DNA from: Paludibacter propionicigenes WB4
GTDB taxonomy: Bacteria; Bacteroidota; Bacteroidia; Bacteroidales; Paludibacteraceae
Assembly: GCF_000183135.1 (NCBI RefSeq)
Contig: NC_014734.1
Coordinates: forward strand, 434,001 to 498,000
Length of the DNA: 64,000 nucleotides
Reading direction: 5' to 3'
Shown: positions 29,258-39,015 of the stretch, one piece after another
Position numbering within the stretch: position 1 is the stretch's first letter
Layout: every line of letters starts with the position of its first letter
Program-made: the position numbers and the translations under genes
Notes under the pieces: generated by a model
Seen by the model: only the letters and a program-made list of their open reading frames with translations
Databases searched by the model: none
Told to the model about the DNA's origin: nothing

Positions 29258-30583
29258 TTATTGTCTTACAGGAGTTAAAATCATTCTTCTAAGACTTTTC
29301 TGTTTGAGATTTTTATGCTCTTTTTGTGTTTGTAATTGCCTCATTTTTTCTGCTTTTACACTGGAAGAAGATGAGGAGTAATTAAAGTAACGCATTTTAC
29401 CGCTGAACGTACCGGAAACTTTTGTTTTTATGTCATTGAAAAGTTGGTAGTTGATGTTGTATATGTCTCCGGTTTTAGTAAATGTGGCATTTCCGGTTAG
29501 CAAGGCTTCGGTTGATTTTCCTATATACCACGAGCCCCATTTATTGCCCGTTGAGGAAGAATAGCCGGGCACTAGCGTATTGGGTAGTAAATACTGGATT
29601 TGTAAGCCTGCCATCATCTCGTATGTTCCATCGGGGATGGTGTTGGTAACGCTAAGAGCTGTATTTAGTTCCAGCATTAGCATGTCACCATTCCCAGACA
29701 TATTGTCCATGTTGATATTCTTGTCTCCCATTAATACAGTAAAATTATTGGCTGTTTTACTTGTGTATATATCACCCCAGTAATATAAATCTGCCTGAGT
29801 TAAAGCCGGGTAGACTGGCTTGATCTTGTTAATTAGGTCTACAGAGCCATTATATGTAAACTGGATTATTTCTTCTTTTGTCGAAATTAATTGCCCTTCA
29901 ATCTTGAACCCGCTTCCATCTTTAGATATTTTATAATAACCGTCTTTGATGATATAGGATTTTGCATTGGAACCTATGGTGTTAATATTTGTGCCAATGA
30001 CAAATGTGTCTCCCTCATAACTAACTGTATCGCCCGGAATGAAAGTCTTGGGAGCTCTGGTGTTGGCTATCGAGTAAGTTCCTTCGCTCAGGGTGCTATC
30101 CGATGCCGCAATATTGAAATCAATGTACAGGTAACTTCCGGTTCCTTGCAGATTTCCGCTGGGGTCAATGCTTAACGTATTTTCAAGAAGATACATTGTG
30201 AGATTATTAGACCCGACTTTGAAATAGTCTCCCCAAAATGAGGCAGATGTTTTTGTGAAGACAAAATCAGTATTCTTTTTGATAACTGTGATTTGGCATT
30301 TAGCTGTTTTACCTCCGGCTTCAGCAGTAATTGTAGCTGAACCTTCGCTGATAGCATTAATAATACCACCGGAGACCTGTACGATGCTGGTGGAACTTGA
30401 CGACCATGTTATTGGAAATTTATTTATATCTCCATCGTATAACAAGTTTGCCAATAGGGTGTCTTTTTCGCCAACCTTGAGTGTTATTCTGTTATAATTC
30501 AGGTTTACGCGAGTCACCTCATCTTTTCTGCAGGCGGAAAATGAGAGTAATACAATAAGGACAGTCAGTAAACTTAATTTCAT
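29258..30583 (-). CDS. Lipoprotein with BIG2 Ig-like domain and a tandem-duplicated domain
   Basis: A 441-residue protein. The signal peptide ends in a lipobox (LLSFSA-C, Cys18). Residues ~25-100 form a BIG_2 Ig-like domain (NRITLKVGEKDTLLANL... ITWSSSSTSIVQVSGGIINAISEGSATITAEAGG). Two related units follow, ~108-240 and ~262-400, sharing a WGDYFKVGSNNLTMYLL / WGDIYTSKTANNFTVLM start, a YLYIDFN / MLMLELN strand and LSEGTYSIA / IPDGTYEMM turns. It ends in a Ser-rich stretch and a strongly basic tail. Function unknown; probably a surface lipoprotein. Confidence 0.82.
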   Translation of the reverse strand: MKLSLLTVLIVLLSFSACRKDEVTRVNLNYNRITLKVGEKDTLLANLLYDGDINKFPITWSSSSTSIVQVSGGIINAISEGSATITAEAGGKTAKCQITVIKKNTDFVFTKTSASFWGDYFKVGSNNLTMYLLENTLSIDPSGNLQGTGSYLYIDFNIAASDSTLSEGTYSIANTRAPKTFIPGDTVSYEGDTFVIGTNINTIGSNAKSYIIKDGYYKISKDGSGFKIEGQLISTKEEIIQFTYNGSVDLINKIKPVYPALTQADLYYWGDIYTSKTANNFTVLMGDKNINMDNMSGNGDMLMLELNTALSVTNTIPDGTYEMMAGLQIQYLLPNTLVPGYSSSTGNKWGSWYIGKSTEALLTGNATFTKTGDIYNINYQLFNDIKTKVSGTFSGKMRYFNYSSSSSSVKAEKMRQLQTQKEHKNLKQKSLRRMILTPVRQ

Positions 30584-30628
30584 TGCTTTAAGGTTAAAGT
30601 ATAACTACAGACATAAAAATTTAGAATA

Positions 30629-30636
30629 CAAATATA
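30629..30636 (-). promoter_or_regulatory. Candidate -7 box for the duplicated-domain lipoprotein
   Basis: TATATTTG on the minus strand matches TAnnTTTG about 46 bp upstream of the start. The nearest TTG is 24 bp further up, slightly far for a -33 element. Confidence 0.4.
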
Positions 30637-30698
30637 ATACTAATTATCATGTTAGTATAACAATTGTATGATTTTCGGTATAAAAATTATCAATTATA

Positions 30699-30734
30699 TA
30701 AAAAAGAATCGCCTGATTTATCAGGCGATTCTTT
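30699..30734 (-). terminator. Rho-independent terminator of rho
   Basis: A perfect 14-bp stem AAAGAATCGCCTGA / TCAGGCGATTCTTT with a 4-nt loop and a minus-strand T tract, 25 bp after the rho stop. Confidence 0.93.
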
Positions 30735-30758
30735 CATTGAATATTGATTGAATTTAAT

Positions 30759-32642
30759 TTAGGCGTTCATCGAAACTAAAAACTCATCGTTATTTTCAGT
30801 ACGTTCCATTCGGTCTTTTAAGAATTCCATTGCTTCCATAGAATTCATGTCTGCCAAATGGCGACGAAGTATCCACATACGATTTAATGTGTCCTGATCT
30901 AAAAGCAGATCGTCACGACGCGTACTTGATGCCATAATATCCACAGCAGGGAAAATACGTTTATTTGATAATTTACGGTCGAGTTGTAGTTCCATGTTAC
31001 CGGTACCTTTAAATTCTTCGAAAATTACTTCGTCCATTTTTGATCCGGTCTCTGTCAGTGCAGTTGCAATGATTGTTAAACTACCACCGTTTTCAATGTT
31101 TCTGGCTGCTCCAAAAAAACGTTTAGGTTTGTGCAATGCATTAGCATCAACACCACCCGAAAGAATCTTGCCCGATGCCGGCGAAACCGTGTTGTAAGCG
31201 CGAGCCAAACGGGTAATAGAATCAAGCAGAATAACTACATCTTGTCCGCATTCTACCATACGTTTTGCTTTTTCGTGAACCATGCTGGCGACTTTTACGT
31301 GGCGTTCTGCAGGTTCATCAAAAGTAGATGATACAACTTCAGCACGCACGCTGCGAGCCATATCGGTTACTTCTTCCGGACGTTCATCGATCAATAATAC
31401 AATCATGTAAACTTCAGGATGATTAGCTGCTATTGCATTGGCTATATCTTTTAATAATACAGTTTTACCTGTTTTAGGTTGCGCAACAATTAATCCGCGT
31501 TGACCTTTACCAATTGGCGAAAATAAATCAACCATACGCGCAGACAAAGTGTCGTTTTTGCCACTGCAAAGATTAAATTTAGTATCGGGGAAAAGTGGAG
31601 TCAGATGTTCAAATGGTACACGATCGCGCACATATTCAGGCGAACGACCATTAATTTGAGCTACTTTAATTAGCGGGAAGTATTTTTCTCCTTCTTTTGG
31701 AGGGCGTATAGCGCCTTTTACGGTATCTCCTGTTTTTAAACCAAAAAGTTTAATTTGAGATTGTGATACATATATATCATCAGGCGATGCCAGATAATTA
31801 TAGTCTGCAGAGCGAAGGAAACCATAGCCATCGGCCATCATTTCTAACGTTCCTGTTCCTTCTAGTATACCATCAAAGTCGAATTGTTTTTCTCCTTTTT
31901 CTGGTCGTTGATTGAACTTGTTGCGATTGTTATTTCCGTTATTTCCGTTATTCCCGTTGTTCTGGTTATTATTTTGTTTAACCGCTTTAATTTCTGCAGT
32001 TTCCAATATTGGTTTTGGAATTTCAGATTCGTTAGTCGGTTGGTTTTCTGTAGATTCAGGAACGAATAAAGTTTCTTCGATAGATTCGCTTTCAAGCCTG
32101 TCTTCTAGTACTATAATTTTGGTCGGAGGAGCAATGGTAGCAGAAGTTTGTGTCTCTTTTGCCTCAATTTTTTCAGCATCATCTGCCGATGGTTTGATTA
32201 CAATAGGCTTTGCACTTTTTTGTTTTGGCTTATTGACTTTTTTTGCCGGTTTAGTTTCCTTAACTGCATTTTCAAGCGGTTTGGCATCCTCTTTTACTAC
32301 TGCTTCTACAGGCTTGACAATTAAAGGTCTTTGTTCTTTAATCTCTTTTTGTTCAGGTTTTTGCGTTGGGTTTTCAACAGGTTGTTTTGCTGCCTGTTGC
32401 TGCGCCTTTTGTTCAGGTGTCTTTTTAATAGGCACTCTGAGACGTTTTTTACGATCAATTTCCTGATTTTCATTAGTGATAGTTTTGCGTTGTGCATTTA
32501 CAACGGCTTGTTGGTCCAGAATGTCATAGACCAAAGTTTCTTTTTTTGCTGAATTTGATACTTTCAGACCCAATGCGGTTGCGATATCCTTTAGCTCGGA
32601 CAGTTCTTTCGCATTCAATTGCAAAATGGTGTAATTACTCAT
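30759..32642 (-). CDS. rho: Transcription termination factor Rho with disordered N-terminal insertion
   Basis: A 627-residue hexameric RNA helicase. An N-terminal Rho-N helical segment (1-45, [22 protein letters not shown]) is followed by a ~200-residue low-complexity insertion rich in Lys, Glu, Gln, Pro and Thr that ends in a run of Asn-Asn-Gly units. An RNA-binding cold-shock-like fold ([21 protein letters not shown]) and the ATPase core (Walker [33 protein letters not shown]-type [13 protein letters not shown]) complete it. E. coli Rho has 419 residues, so the extra length is the insertion. Intrinsically disordered insertions of this kind in Bacteroides Rho are known to promote phase separation. 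Confidence 0.97.
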   Translation of the reverse strand: MSNYTILQLNAKELSELKDIATALGLKVSNSAKKETLVYDILDQQAVVNAQRKTITNENQEIDRKKRLRVPIKKTPEQKAQQQAAKQPVENPTQKPEQKEIKEQRPLIVKPVEAVVKEDAKPLENAVKETKPAKKVNKPKQKSAKPIVIKPSADDAEKIEAKETQTSATIAPPTKIIVLEDRLESESIEETLFVPESTENQPTNESEIPKPILETAEIKAVKQNNNQNNGNNGNNGNNNRNKFNQRPEKGEKQFDFDGILEGTGTLEMMADGYGFLRSADYNYLASPDDIYVSQSQIKLFGLKTGDTVKGAIRPPKEGEKYFPLIKVAQINGRSPEYVRDRVPFEHLTPLFPDTKFNLCSGKNDTLSARMVDLFSPIGKGQRGLIVAQPKTGKTVLLKDIANAIAANHPEVYMIVLLIDERPEEVTDMARSVRAEVVSSTFDEPAERHVKVASMVHEKAKRMVECGQDVVILLDSITRLARAYNTVSPASGKILSGGVDANALHKPKRFFGAARNIENGGSLTIIATALTETGSKMDEVIFEEFKGTGNMELQLDRKLSNKRIFPAVDIMASSTRRDDLLLDQDTLNRMWILRRHLADMNSMEAMEFLKDRMERTENNDEFLVSMNA

Positions 32643-32654
32643 AAAGTGATGAAT

Positions 32655-32764
32655 AAACGTTGTTGGTGAGGTTTTCCATTAAAGGAAAAAACGTTGTTGT
32701 GTGAATGTTAAGTTTTTTGATTGTGTGACAATAGCAGGACTGCTGTTGCGATTTGAAAACGTTG
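32655..32764 (-). promoter_or_regulatory. rho 5' leader with repeated CAACGTTT elements and a hairpin
   Basis: In the transcript direction, CAACAACGTTT occurs twice (complement of 32655-32665 and 32689-32699), flanking a small TTTTCC/GGAAAA hairpin. A third CAACGTTTT (complement of 32757-32764) lies at the likely transcription start. rho is autoregulated in other bacteria, so these could be Rho-responsive leader elements; that is inference. Confidence 0.4.
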
Positions 32765-32796
32765 CAAATGTACGACTTTAATTTTAAATGGACAAA
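32765..32796 (-). promoter_or_regulatory. Bacteroidetes-type promoter of rho
   Basis: -33 TTTG (32793-32796), a 20-bp spacer and -7 TACATTTG (32765-32772) on the minus strand match the consensus well. The implied leader to the rho ATG is roughly 115 nt. Confidence 0.65.
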
Positions 32797-32902
32797 TATA
32801 TTGTATTTTTATTTAAAATATATTGATTTCAGCGCTAAAGCGCACCGAATGTTTTTATAAATTGGGAATACGATAAGCCTGCTTCAATTGAAATAAATAA
32901 AT

Positions 32903-33217
32903 TTATTCAACAGTTTTTACATCTTTCTTAGCTTCACTAAGTAAATAGGTAAGTATTGTGGCTTTTTGTTCGTCAGTAATTCTGGAGCGTTTTTGCATTT
33001 TATCCATTATACCCGGCCATTGTTCTTGTGTGTAATTACCTGGTTCTTTAAGTTTATGGCAACGAACACAGCTGTTTTCGTATAATGTCTTTCCTAAAGG
33101 CAATATTTCTGCAGGAGTTTGACTTTTTATTGAGTCGTTGGGAGTGGCCGAGAACATTGTTGTGCCACAAAAAAGGAATGATGCTATGATTAGCAAATAA
33201 ATGCGTTTTGAATTCAT
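32903..33217 (-). CDS. Small periplasmic c-type cytochrome
   Basis: A 104-residue protein with a signal peptide (1-24) and one haem c motif, CVRCH, near residues 50-54. A class I cytochrome c fold is suggested by LGKTLYENSCVRCH and the C-terminal helix ITDEQKATILTYLLSEAKK, and a Met in IMDKMQKRS is the candidate distal ligand. It lies 21 bp downstream of the MgtC-like gene and may be cotranscribed. The electron partner is unknown. Confidence 0.9.
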   Translation of the reverse strand: MNSKRIYLLIIASFLFCGTTMFSATPNDSIKSQTPAEILPLGKTLYENSCVRCHKLKEPGNYTQEQWPGIMDKMQKRSRITDEQKATILTYLLSEAKKDVKTVE

Positions 33218-33238
33218 ACTTGATTTTTTTACTGTATT

Positions 33239-33868
33239 TTAAACGTCAAATCCTGTTATTTTGTTGTTATTGATAAAGAAATTATCTATTCTGTCTCTGT
33301 TTTTCTTGGGTGAGAATACAATATTATATTCAACTTTTACAATATTGTTTTCTTTTCCTGTTTTTATTCTGGTAAAACGTATACGAAGATTATTTAATTC
33401 ATTTTCAAGTTCTTCTATAGAATAATCAGCAGCTCTGAAATGAACTTCGTAGGTTTTTATTTGATGCAAACTTTCAATTAAACGCTCAAGTCTGGTAAGT
33501 ACAACCAACACTACTAATACAATAAATACAACCAAGGCTGCTAATGCATAATGCTTCAGACCTATACTCATCCCAATAGCAGCTGCCATCCATATTATTG
33601 CTGCCGAGGTTATTCCTCTTACATTTACGCCTTCTTTAAAAACAACTCCGGCTCCAATAAAACCAATACCAGTAACGATATTTGAAGCTATGCGATCACC
33701 TCCAGAAAGCGAAACAGAAAGTATGCTGAATAAACATGAGCTGACGCAAATCAAAATCATAGTTCTGAACCCCGCCGGTTTATTATGATATTCTCTTTCT
33801 AAACCAAGTATGGAGCCGGCTATTAGAGCTGCAAAAATTTGAATAAATTGCTCTGGATTAGGTTGCAT
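33239..33868 (-). CDS. MgtC/SapB family membrane protein
   Basis: A 209-residue protein with an N-terminal block of four to five membrane helices containing GSILGLEREYHNKPAGFRTMILICVSS and GIGFIGAGVVFKEG, the MgtC signature. A ~75-residue cytosolic C-terminal domain follows. Family members affect Mg2+ homeostasis or ATP synthase regulation in other bacteria; here only family membership is supported. Confidence 0.92.
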   Translation of the reverse strand: MQPNPEQFIQIFAALIAGSILGLEREYHNKPAGFRTMILICVSSCLFSILSVSLSGGDRIASNIVTGIGFIGAGVVFKEGVNVRGITSAAIIWMAAAIGMSIGLKHYALAALVVFIVLVVLVVLTRLERLIESLHQIKTYEVHFRAADYSIEELENELNNLRIRFTRIKTGKENNIVKVEYNIVFSPKKNRDRIDNFFINNNKITGFDV

Positions 33869-34414
33869 TGCGTGTGATTTAAATTGTTGTACTTAAAAAA
33901 TAATCATTTCAAGAATAAAAATCACTCATACGAAGAACATAGCATTGGGGCTAAAAGTTCATATAAGTGATTATTTTGAGATTATGAAGCTACAAAAAGC
34001 TCCCTGAAATTATATGTCGTTTATTATTTGCTTTCTACAGTAATTGTTTGGAAATGCAGTCACAGCTGTTGCTTATATCCAAGCTCTCAGCTATTCAGCG
34101 GTAAAAATAGACATAATTCAGAACTTAACTGCATTTTTGTGTTATATATTTAGATTTAAAGGTTATTTTGTTCAAACAATTTGGTTTAAATATTCATGAG
34201 GAATTCAATGTTGTTTTCTATAACTATAATATCTGAGTGTGCTTAATGTTTTGTTAATTGAGTTTTTATAGAAGAAATGCATTGTATGAAAAGGTGTTGG
34301 CTGAACATATGAATTTTCTATTAAAAAAATAGATAACATTGATAACTAAAAATATTATTAGTAATTTTACAGCATTGAATAAACTTTTTGAATAATAATA
34401 AGTCTAACTAAGCC
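33869..34414. other. 546-bp divergent intergenic region
   Basis: Between the divergent mgtC-like and marR genes. It holds no convincing coding frame. A weak inverted pair AATCACT (33920-33926) / AGTGATT (33966-33972) is visible. It should contain the marR-efflux promoter and a MarR operator, but I could not place either. Confidence 0.45.
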
Positions 34415-34837
34415 ATGAAAGAACCTGTTGGCCGTAAAATGGACAGAATAGCTCGAATGTTCTGGCTAGAGCTTAACGGTCACTTATCTCATCTCGACAT
34501 TAATCGCTCGTTCTATCCGCTGTTGTTGATAGAAGCTGGTAATGGTATTACGCAGCAGGAGTTGGCAAATAAACTATTGTGCGACAAGGTACAAGTTGTT
34601 CGTATAATAGATTATCTGTCGTCCAATGGTTATGTCGAACGCGTTCAGAGTGTAACTGATAAACGAAAATATAAACTTACTATAACCAACAAAGCGCGAC
34701 TTGCTTTACCCGATATTAAAAATGCAATCGGTCAAACTACTTCGTGCGCATTCGATGGTTTATCCACAGACAGCATTGAAGAGCTCTACAAGACACTTTC
34801 TGTTATTGAGAGAAATCTTGAAACAAAAGAATTGTAA
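34415..34837 (+). CDS. MarR-family transcriptional regulator
   Basis: A 140-residue winged-helix dimer-forming regulator. The DNA-binding core is GITQQELANKLLCDKVQVVRIIDYLSSNGYVERVQSVTDKRKYKLTITNKA, with the typical wing DKRKYKL. It is the first gene of a four-gene plus-strand operon with an RND pump, so it is likely to repress the pump and respond to a pump substrate. Confidence 0.93.
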   Translation: MKEPVGRKMDRIARMFWLELNGHLSHLDINRSFYPLLLIEAGNGITQQELANKLLCDKVQVVRIIDYLSSNGYVERVQSVTDKRKYKLTITNKARLALPDIKNAIGQTTSCAFDGLSTDSIEELYKTLSVIERNLETKEL

Positions 34838-34888
34838 AGTTTAAATGTACTATATAATCAAGCGAACAATTAACAACATGATTCTCAT

Positions 34889-35953
34889 ATGAAAAAAAAA
34901 TCAACTCTCTGGATTGCCGTAATAATGATATTACTGGTGGCGTTCTTTTTGAAAATAGGTTTTTCAAAACCATCTGAAAAAGAGAATAAACGAGACCCAA
35001 AAGAAAAGAAACAGAAAAAAGTGGAAACTTACGTTTTGAAACCATCGCTCCTGATAACTGAAATTTCTGTTTCAGGTTCCTTAATGGCTTACGAAGCAGT
35101 AGATTTGAAAAATGAGGTAGCCGGAAGAGTGGTAATGATTAATTTACCGGAAGGTAAGTTTGTGAAAAAAGGTGCTTTGTTGGTGAAGCTTTTTGACGAT
35201 GACCTGCAGGCTACTCTTAAAAAACTGCAATCACAACTGGCTATACAACAGCAGGTTTATAATCGCCAATCCGAATTGCTTAAAGTGAATGGTATTACGC
35301 AGAATGATTATGATCAAACCAGTTTGCAACTCAATTCGTTAAGGGCTGATATTGAAGTAGAAAAAACACTGATACGTAAAACCGAAGTTCGTGCACCTTT
35401 TGATGGTGTGATAGGATTGCGTAATATAAGTGTAGGTGCGATTATCACACCATCGACTTTGCTGGCAACTATACGCACAGAAAATAAGATAAAGATTGAT
35501 TTTAGTGTTCCTGAAAAATACAGCTCATCGGTAAGAACCGGTATGAAGGTGAAATTCAGTATGAGTAATCCGCAGAAGGTGTATGATGCAACGGTGATAG
35601 CAACCGAAGAAGGTATCGATGCTTCAACCCGTAATTTGAAGGTGAGAGCTGTTGTCAATAGCCGTTCGCCTGAAATGATAGCCGGTGCTTTTGCAAATGT
35701 GACATTAAGACTAAACGAAAATCCAAATGCTTTGCTAATACCCACACAATGTATTATTCCTCAGGAGGACAGCAAAACAGTCATTGTTTCGCGGAAAGGG
35801 AAGGCTCATTTTGTAACGATTAAAACAGGAGTTCGCCAATCATCTAAAGTTGAAGTTACTGAAGGTTTGCAAGTGGGTGATTCTGTTGTAACTTCAGGAT
35901 TGCAATTTTTGAAAGAAGGTAATCCATTGAAATTTTCATCTGTAAAAAAATAA
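34889..35953 (+). CDS. RND efflux periplasmic adaptor (membrane fusion protein)
   Basis: A 354-residue HlyD/AcrA-family protein with an N-terminal membrane anchor (residues 5-25) rather than a lipobox. A biotinyl-lipoyl-like half-motif is split around an alpha-hairpin: EVAGRVVMINLPEGKFVKKGALLV and VRAPFDGVIGLRNISVGAIITPSTLL. The beta-barrel and proximal domains follow. It bridges the pump at 35956 and the TolC-like channel, and ends 2 bp before the pump gene. Confidence 0.94.
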   Translation: MKKKSTLWIAVIMILLVAFFLKIGFSKPSEKENKRDPKEKKQKKVETYVLKPSLLITEISVSGSLMAYEAVDLKNEVAGRVVMINLPEGKFVKKGALLVKLFDDDLQATLKKLQSQLAIQQQVYNRQSELLKVNGITQNDYDQTSLQLNSLRADIEVEKTLIRKTEVRAPFDGVIGLRNISVGAIITPSTLLATIRTENKIKIDFSVPEKYSSSVRTGMKVKFSMSNPQKVYDATVIATEEGIDASTRNLKVRAVVNSRSPEMIAGAFANVTLRLNENPNALLIPTQCIIPQEDSKTVIVSRKGKAHFVTIKTGVRQSSKVEVTEGLQVGDSVVTSGLQFLKEGNPLKFSSVKK

Positions 35954-35955
35954 TT

Positions 35956-38900
35956 ATGACCATTTCAGATATAGCATTAAAACGACCAATAGGCTCCATT
36001 GTACTAAGTCTTGTTATTATTTTAATGGGTGCGGTTGGATTCAACTTTTTGTCGGTACGCCTTTATCCTGCTATCGACCCACCAATTATCACCGTGCAGA
36101 CAAGCTATACGGGAGCTAATGGGGAAATTATTGAATCCCAAATTACCGAACCGCTTGAAAAAGCGATTAATGGTATTGAAGGGGTAAAATCTATTTCTTC
36201 GCAGTCGGCCATTGGCTCGAGTAATATTACAGTTGAATTTGAATTAGGTGCTGACCTTGAAAAGGCAGCTAATGACGTGCGTGATAAAGTTTCGCAGGGG
36301 ATGAGAAGTCTTCCGCAAGACATTGATGCACCGCCTATTGTTACCAAAGCAGATGCTAACGGTGATCCGATTATTATGCTCACAGTTCAAAGTGCCAATA
36401 TGAATGCAATAGAGCTGAGTGATTATGCTGAGACTGTTTTGCAGGAAAAATTGCAAACCATACCCGGAGTTAGTTCGGTGTCAATTTTCGGACAGCAACG
36501 TCCGGCTATGCGCTTGTGGTTCAATCCTGCCAAGATGGCTGCGCTCAATGTCACCCCCGGTGATGTAAGCACTGCACTTCAAAAAGAAAACGTGGAAATG
36601 CCCGGTGGAAAAATACGGGGTAACGCAACTGAACTTACAGTGAAAACCTTTGGAAGATTACTTACAGAGAAGGATTTCAATAATTTAATTATAAGACAAA
36701 CCGATAATCAGGTTATTCGTTTGAGTGATATTGGTGAGGCGGTTCTGGGTCCTCAAAATGAAGAATCGGGTGGAACTATCAATGGAAATACAGGGTTAAA
36801 CCTGGCCATTATCCCATTGCCGGGAGCTAACACTATTCAGATTTCTGATGAATTCAACAAACGTTTAGCCCAGATTAAGCTCAACTTACCCAAAGGTGTG
36901 GAACTGAATGTCGGACGCGATAAATCAGATTTTGTTCGTCAGTCAGTGAAGGATGTAGTTGAAACCTTGCTGATTTCTATTTTTCTGGTAGTACTTATTA
37001 TATTCTTATTTTTCCGTAACTGGATTATTGCACTGCGTCCGTTGATAGATATTCCTGTATCACTTGTCGGAACGTTCTTTATCATGTATATTTTCGGGTT
37101 TTCCATAAATGTACTGTCCTTACTCGGAATTGTATTGGCCACCGGATTAGTGGTGGATGATGGTATTGTAGTAACGGAAAATATATTTAAACGTATTGAG
37201 CAGGGAATGAATAAATTTCAGGCAGCGCTGGAAGGTACACGCGAGATATTTTTTGCGGTTATTTCCACTTCGCTTACACTGGCCATTGTGTTTATTCCTG
37301 TTATTTTCTTGCAGGGCTTTACCGGACGTCTTTTCCGCGAATTCGGTATAGTGGTGGCTAGTGCAGTACTTATTTCTGCCTTGGTTTCGTTAACGCTTAC
37401 GCCCGTATTAAATGTGTTTTTGGGTGGATCTGCTTCTCATCACTCAAACTTTTATGTGAAAAGCGAGTTTTTCTTTGTCGGAATGGAAAAGAAGTACAGA
37501 CGTTTTCTATCCTTTTTTATAAAGAATAAATGGATTTCATTTTCAATTCTTGGTTTATGTATTGTTATTATATTTGCGCTTGGCAGAAACCTTAAGTCGG
37601 AATTAGCTCCTCTCGAAGATCATAGTTACATCCGTACAAGTATCACTACTCCTGAAGGTACAGAGTATACCTCGACGCAAAAGATAATAGATAACCTGGC
37701 TAAAACCACGATGGAGAAGTTCCCTGCTGCTAAATATACCTTAGCACGTTATGGTGGCGGTGGTCCTGGTTCGGGAGTTAATGGCGGATCGCTGATGATT
37801 TTCCTTTCAGACCCAACGAAGCGTAAGTTATCACAACAGGAGATTTTCAAACGTATGGGTAAGATTAATGACTCTGTTCCTGATGCTCGCGTTATTGCCA
37901 GTCAGGAGCCAACTATTGCCACTTCCAATTCCAGAGGTTTACCGGTTCAGTTCGTATTGCAGAACCTCGATTTTGATAAAATCCAGGCTGTATTGCCTAA
38001 ATTTATGGAAGAAGCCCAGAGTAGTCCGGTTTTCAGTAATGTGGATGTGGATTTGAAGTTTAATAAACCGGAACTGAATATTACTGTAAACAGATTAAAA
38101 GCAACCAGCCTTGGAATTAATGAACGTGATATAACCAACGCCTTGAATCTTGCTTTCAGTGGTAGTCGTTATGGATATTTCTTGCGTAACAACAGGCAAT
38201 ATTACGTTATTGGGCAAATGGAACGTCAGGACAGAAATGTTCCTGCCGATATTTCCTCGATGTATATCAGATCTAATAGTGGCAGCATGATACAGCTCGA
38301 CAACTTAGTGGAAATGAAAGAAAATAGTTCACCGCCTGTTTTATATCATTTCAATAGGTATAAGTCAGCAACCGTTTCTGCAAACCTTGCCGAAGGTAAA
38401 ACGCTGGGCGAAGGAATTGCCGAGATGAATCGCATTGCAGACAAACTGCTTGATTCGAGCTTTACCACAGCGCTTTCAGGTCCGTCCAGAGATTTTGCCG
38501 AAAGTAACTCTAATATCTCTTTCGCTTTGATTCTGGCTCTGTTGCTTATCTACCTGATTCTGGCTGCGCAGTTTGAAAGTTTTCGCGATCCGTTTATTAT
38601 TATGCTTACAGTTCCGATGGCTATTGCAGGAGCTATGCTCTCGTTGTGGATATTCGGTCAGACACTGAATATTTTCTCTGAAATCGGTATGATTCTGCTT
38701 ATTGGTATTGTGACTAAGAATGGTATTCTTATCGTTGAATTTGCCAATCAGAAGCGAAAATTGGGCATGAATAAACGGGTAGCAGCATTCGAATCGGCTG
38801 CAGCTCGTTTCCGTCCGATTTTGATGACTTCGCTGGCTACTATTTTCGGTGCGTTGCCTATTGCATTGGCTTTAGGTGCCGGATCAACCAGTCGTATACC

Positions 38901-39015
38901 ATTAGGTATTGTTGTGGTGGGAGGTTTATGCTTTTCGTTATTACTAACTTTATTTGTTATTCCGATTATGTATATCGTTATGTCAAGTAAAAATAAAACC
39001 AACATTGAGGAATGA
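35956..39015 (+). CDS. RND (AcrB/HAE-1-type) efflux pump
   Basis: A 1019-residue proton-driven inner-membrane transporter with twelve predicted helices and two large periplasmic loops. Signatures: the N-terminal RPIGSIVLSLVIILMGAVGF, GVVL-like LATGLVVDDGIVVTENIF with the paired Asp residues of the proton relay in TM4, and MILLIGIVTKNGILIVEFANQ in TM10-11. Asp-Asp suggests drug or organic solute export rather than a metal pump. Its stop overlaps the channel gene start (ATGA). Confidence 0.96.
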   Translation: MTISDIALKRPIGSIVLSLVIILMGAVGFNFLSVRLYPAIDPPIITVQTSYTGANGEIIESQITEPLEKAINGIEGVKSISSQSAIGSSNITVEFELGADLEKAANDVRDKVSQGMRSLPQDIDAPPIVTKADANGDPIIMLTVQSANMNAIELSDYAETVLQEKLQTIPGVSSVSIFGQQRPAMRLWFNPAKMAALNVTPGDVSTALQKENVEMPGGKIRGNATELTVKTFGRLLTEKDFNNLIIRQTDNQVIRLSDIGEAVLGPQNEESGGTINGNTGLNLAIIPLPGANTIQISDEFNKRLAQIKLNLPKGVELNVGRDKSDFVRQSVKDVVETLLISIFLVVLIIFLFFRNWIIALRPLIDIPVSLVGTFFIMYIFGFSINVLSLLGIVLATGLVVDDGIVVTENIFKRIEQGMNKFQAALEGTREIFFAVISTSLTLAIVFIPVIFLQGFTGRLFREFGIVVASAVLISALVSLTLTPVLNVFLGGSASHHSNFYVKSEFFFVGMEKKYRRFLSFFIKNKWISFSILGLCIVIIFALGRNLKSELAPLEDHSYIRTSITTPEGTEYTSTQKIIDNLAKTTMEKFPAAKYTLARYGGGGPGSGVNGGSLMIFLSDPTKRKLSQQEIFKRMGKINDSVPDARVIASQEPTIATSNSRGLPVQFVLQNLDFDKIQAVLPKFMEEAQSSPVFSNVDVDLKFNKPELNITVNRLKATSLGINERDITNALNLAFSGSRYGYFLRNNRQYYVIGQMERQDRNVPADISSMYIRSNSGSMIQLDNLVEMKENSSPPVLYHFNRYKSATVSANLAEGKTLGEGIAEMNRIADKLLDSSFTTALSGPSRDFAESNSNISFALILALLLIYLILAAQFESFRDPFIIMLTVPMAIAGAMLSLWIFGQTLNIFSEIGMILLIGIVTKNGILIVEFANQKRKLGMNKRVAAFESAAARFRPILMTSLATIFGALPIALALGAGSTSRIPLGIVVVGGLCFSLLLTLFVIPIMYIVMSSKNKTNIEE

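Noticed and set aside
31925-31975. Tandem repeat in rho considered as a CRISPR-like array
   Set aside because: Units are 9 bp, contiguous, in frame and inside a coding gene; there are no spacers.
31884-32552. Plus-strand frames (up to 184 codons) opposite the rho insertion
   Set aside because: They are mirror products of the repetitive Lys/Glu/Asn codons of rho, with Phe/Leu/Cys-rich, implausible composition.
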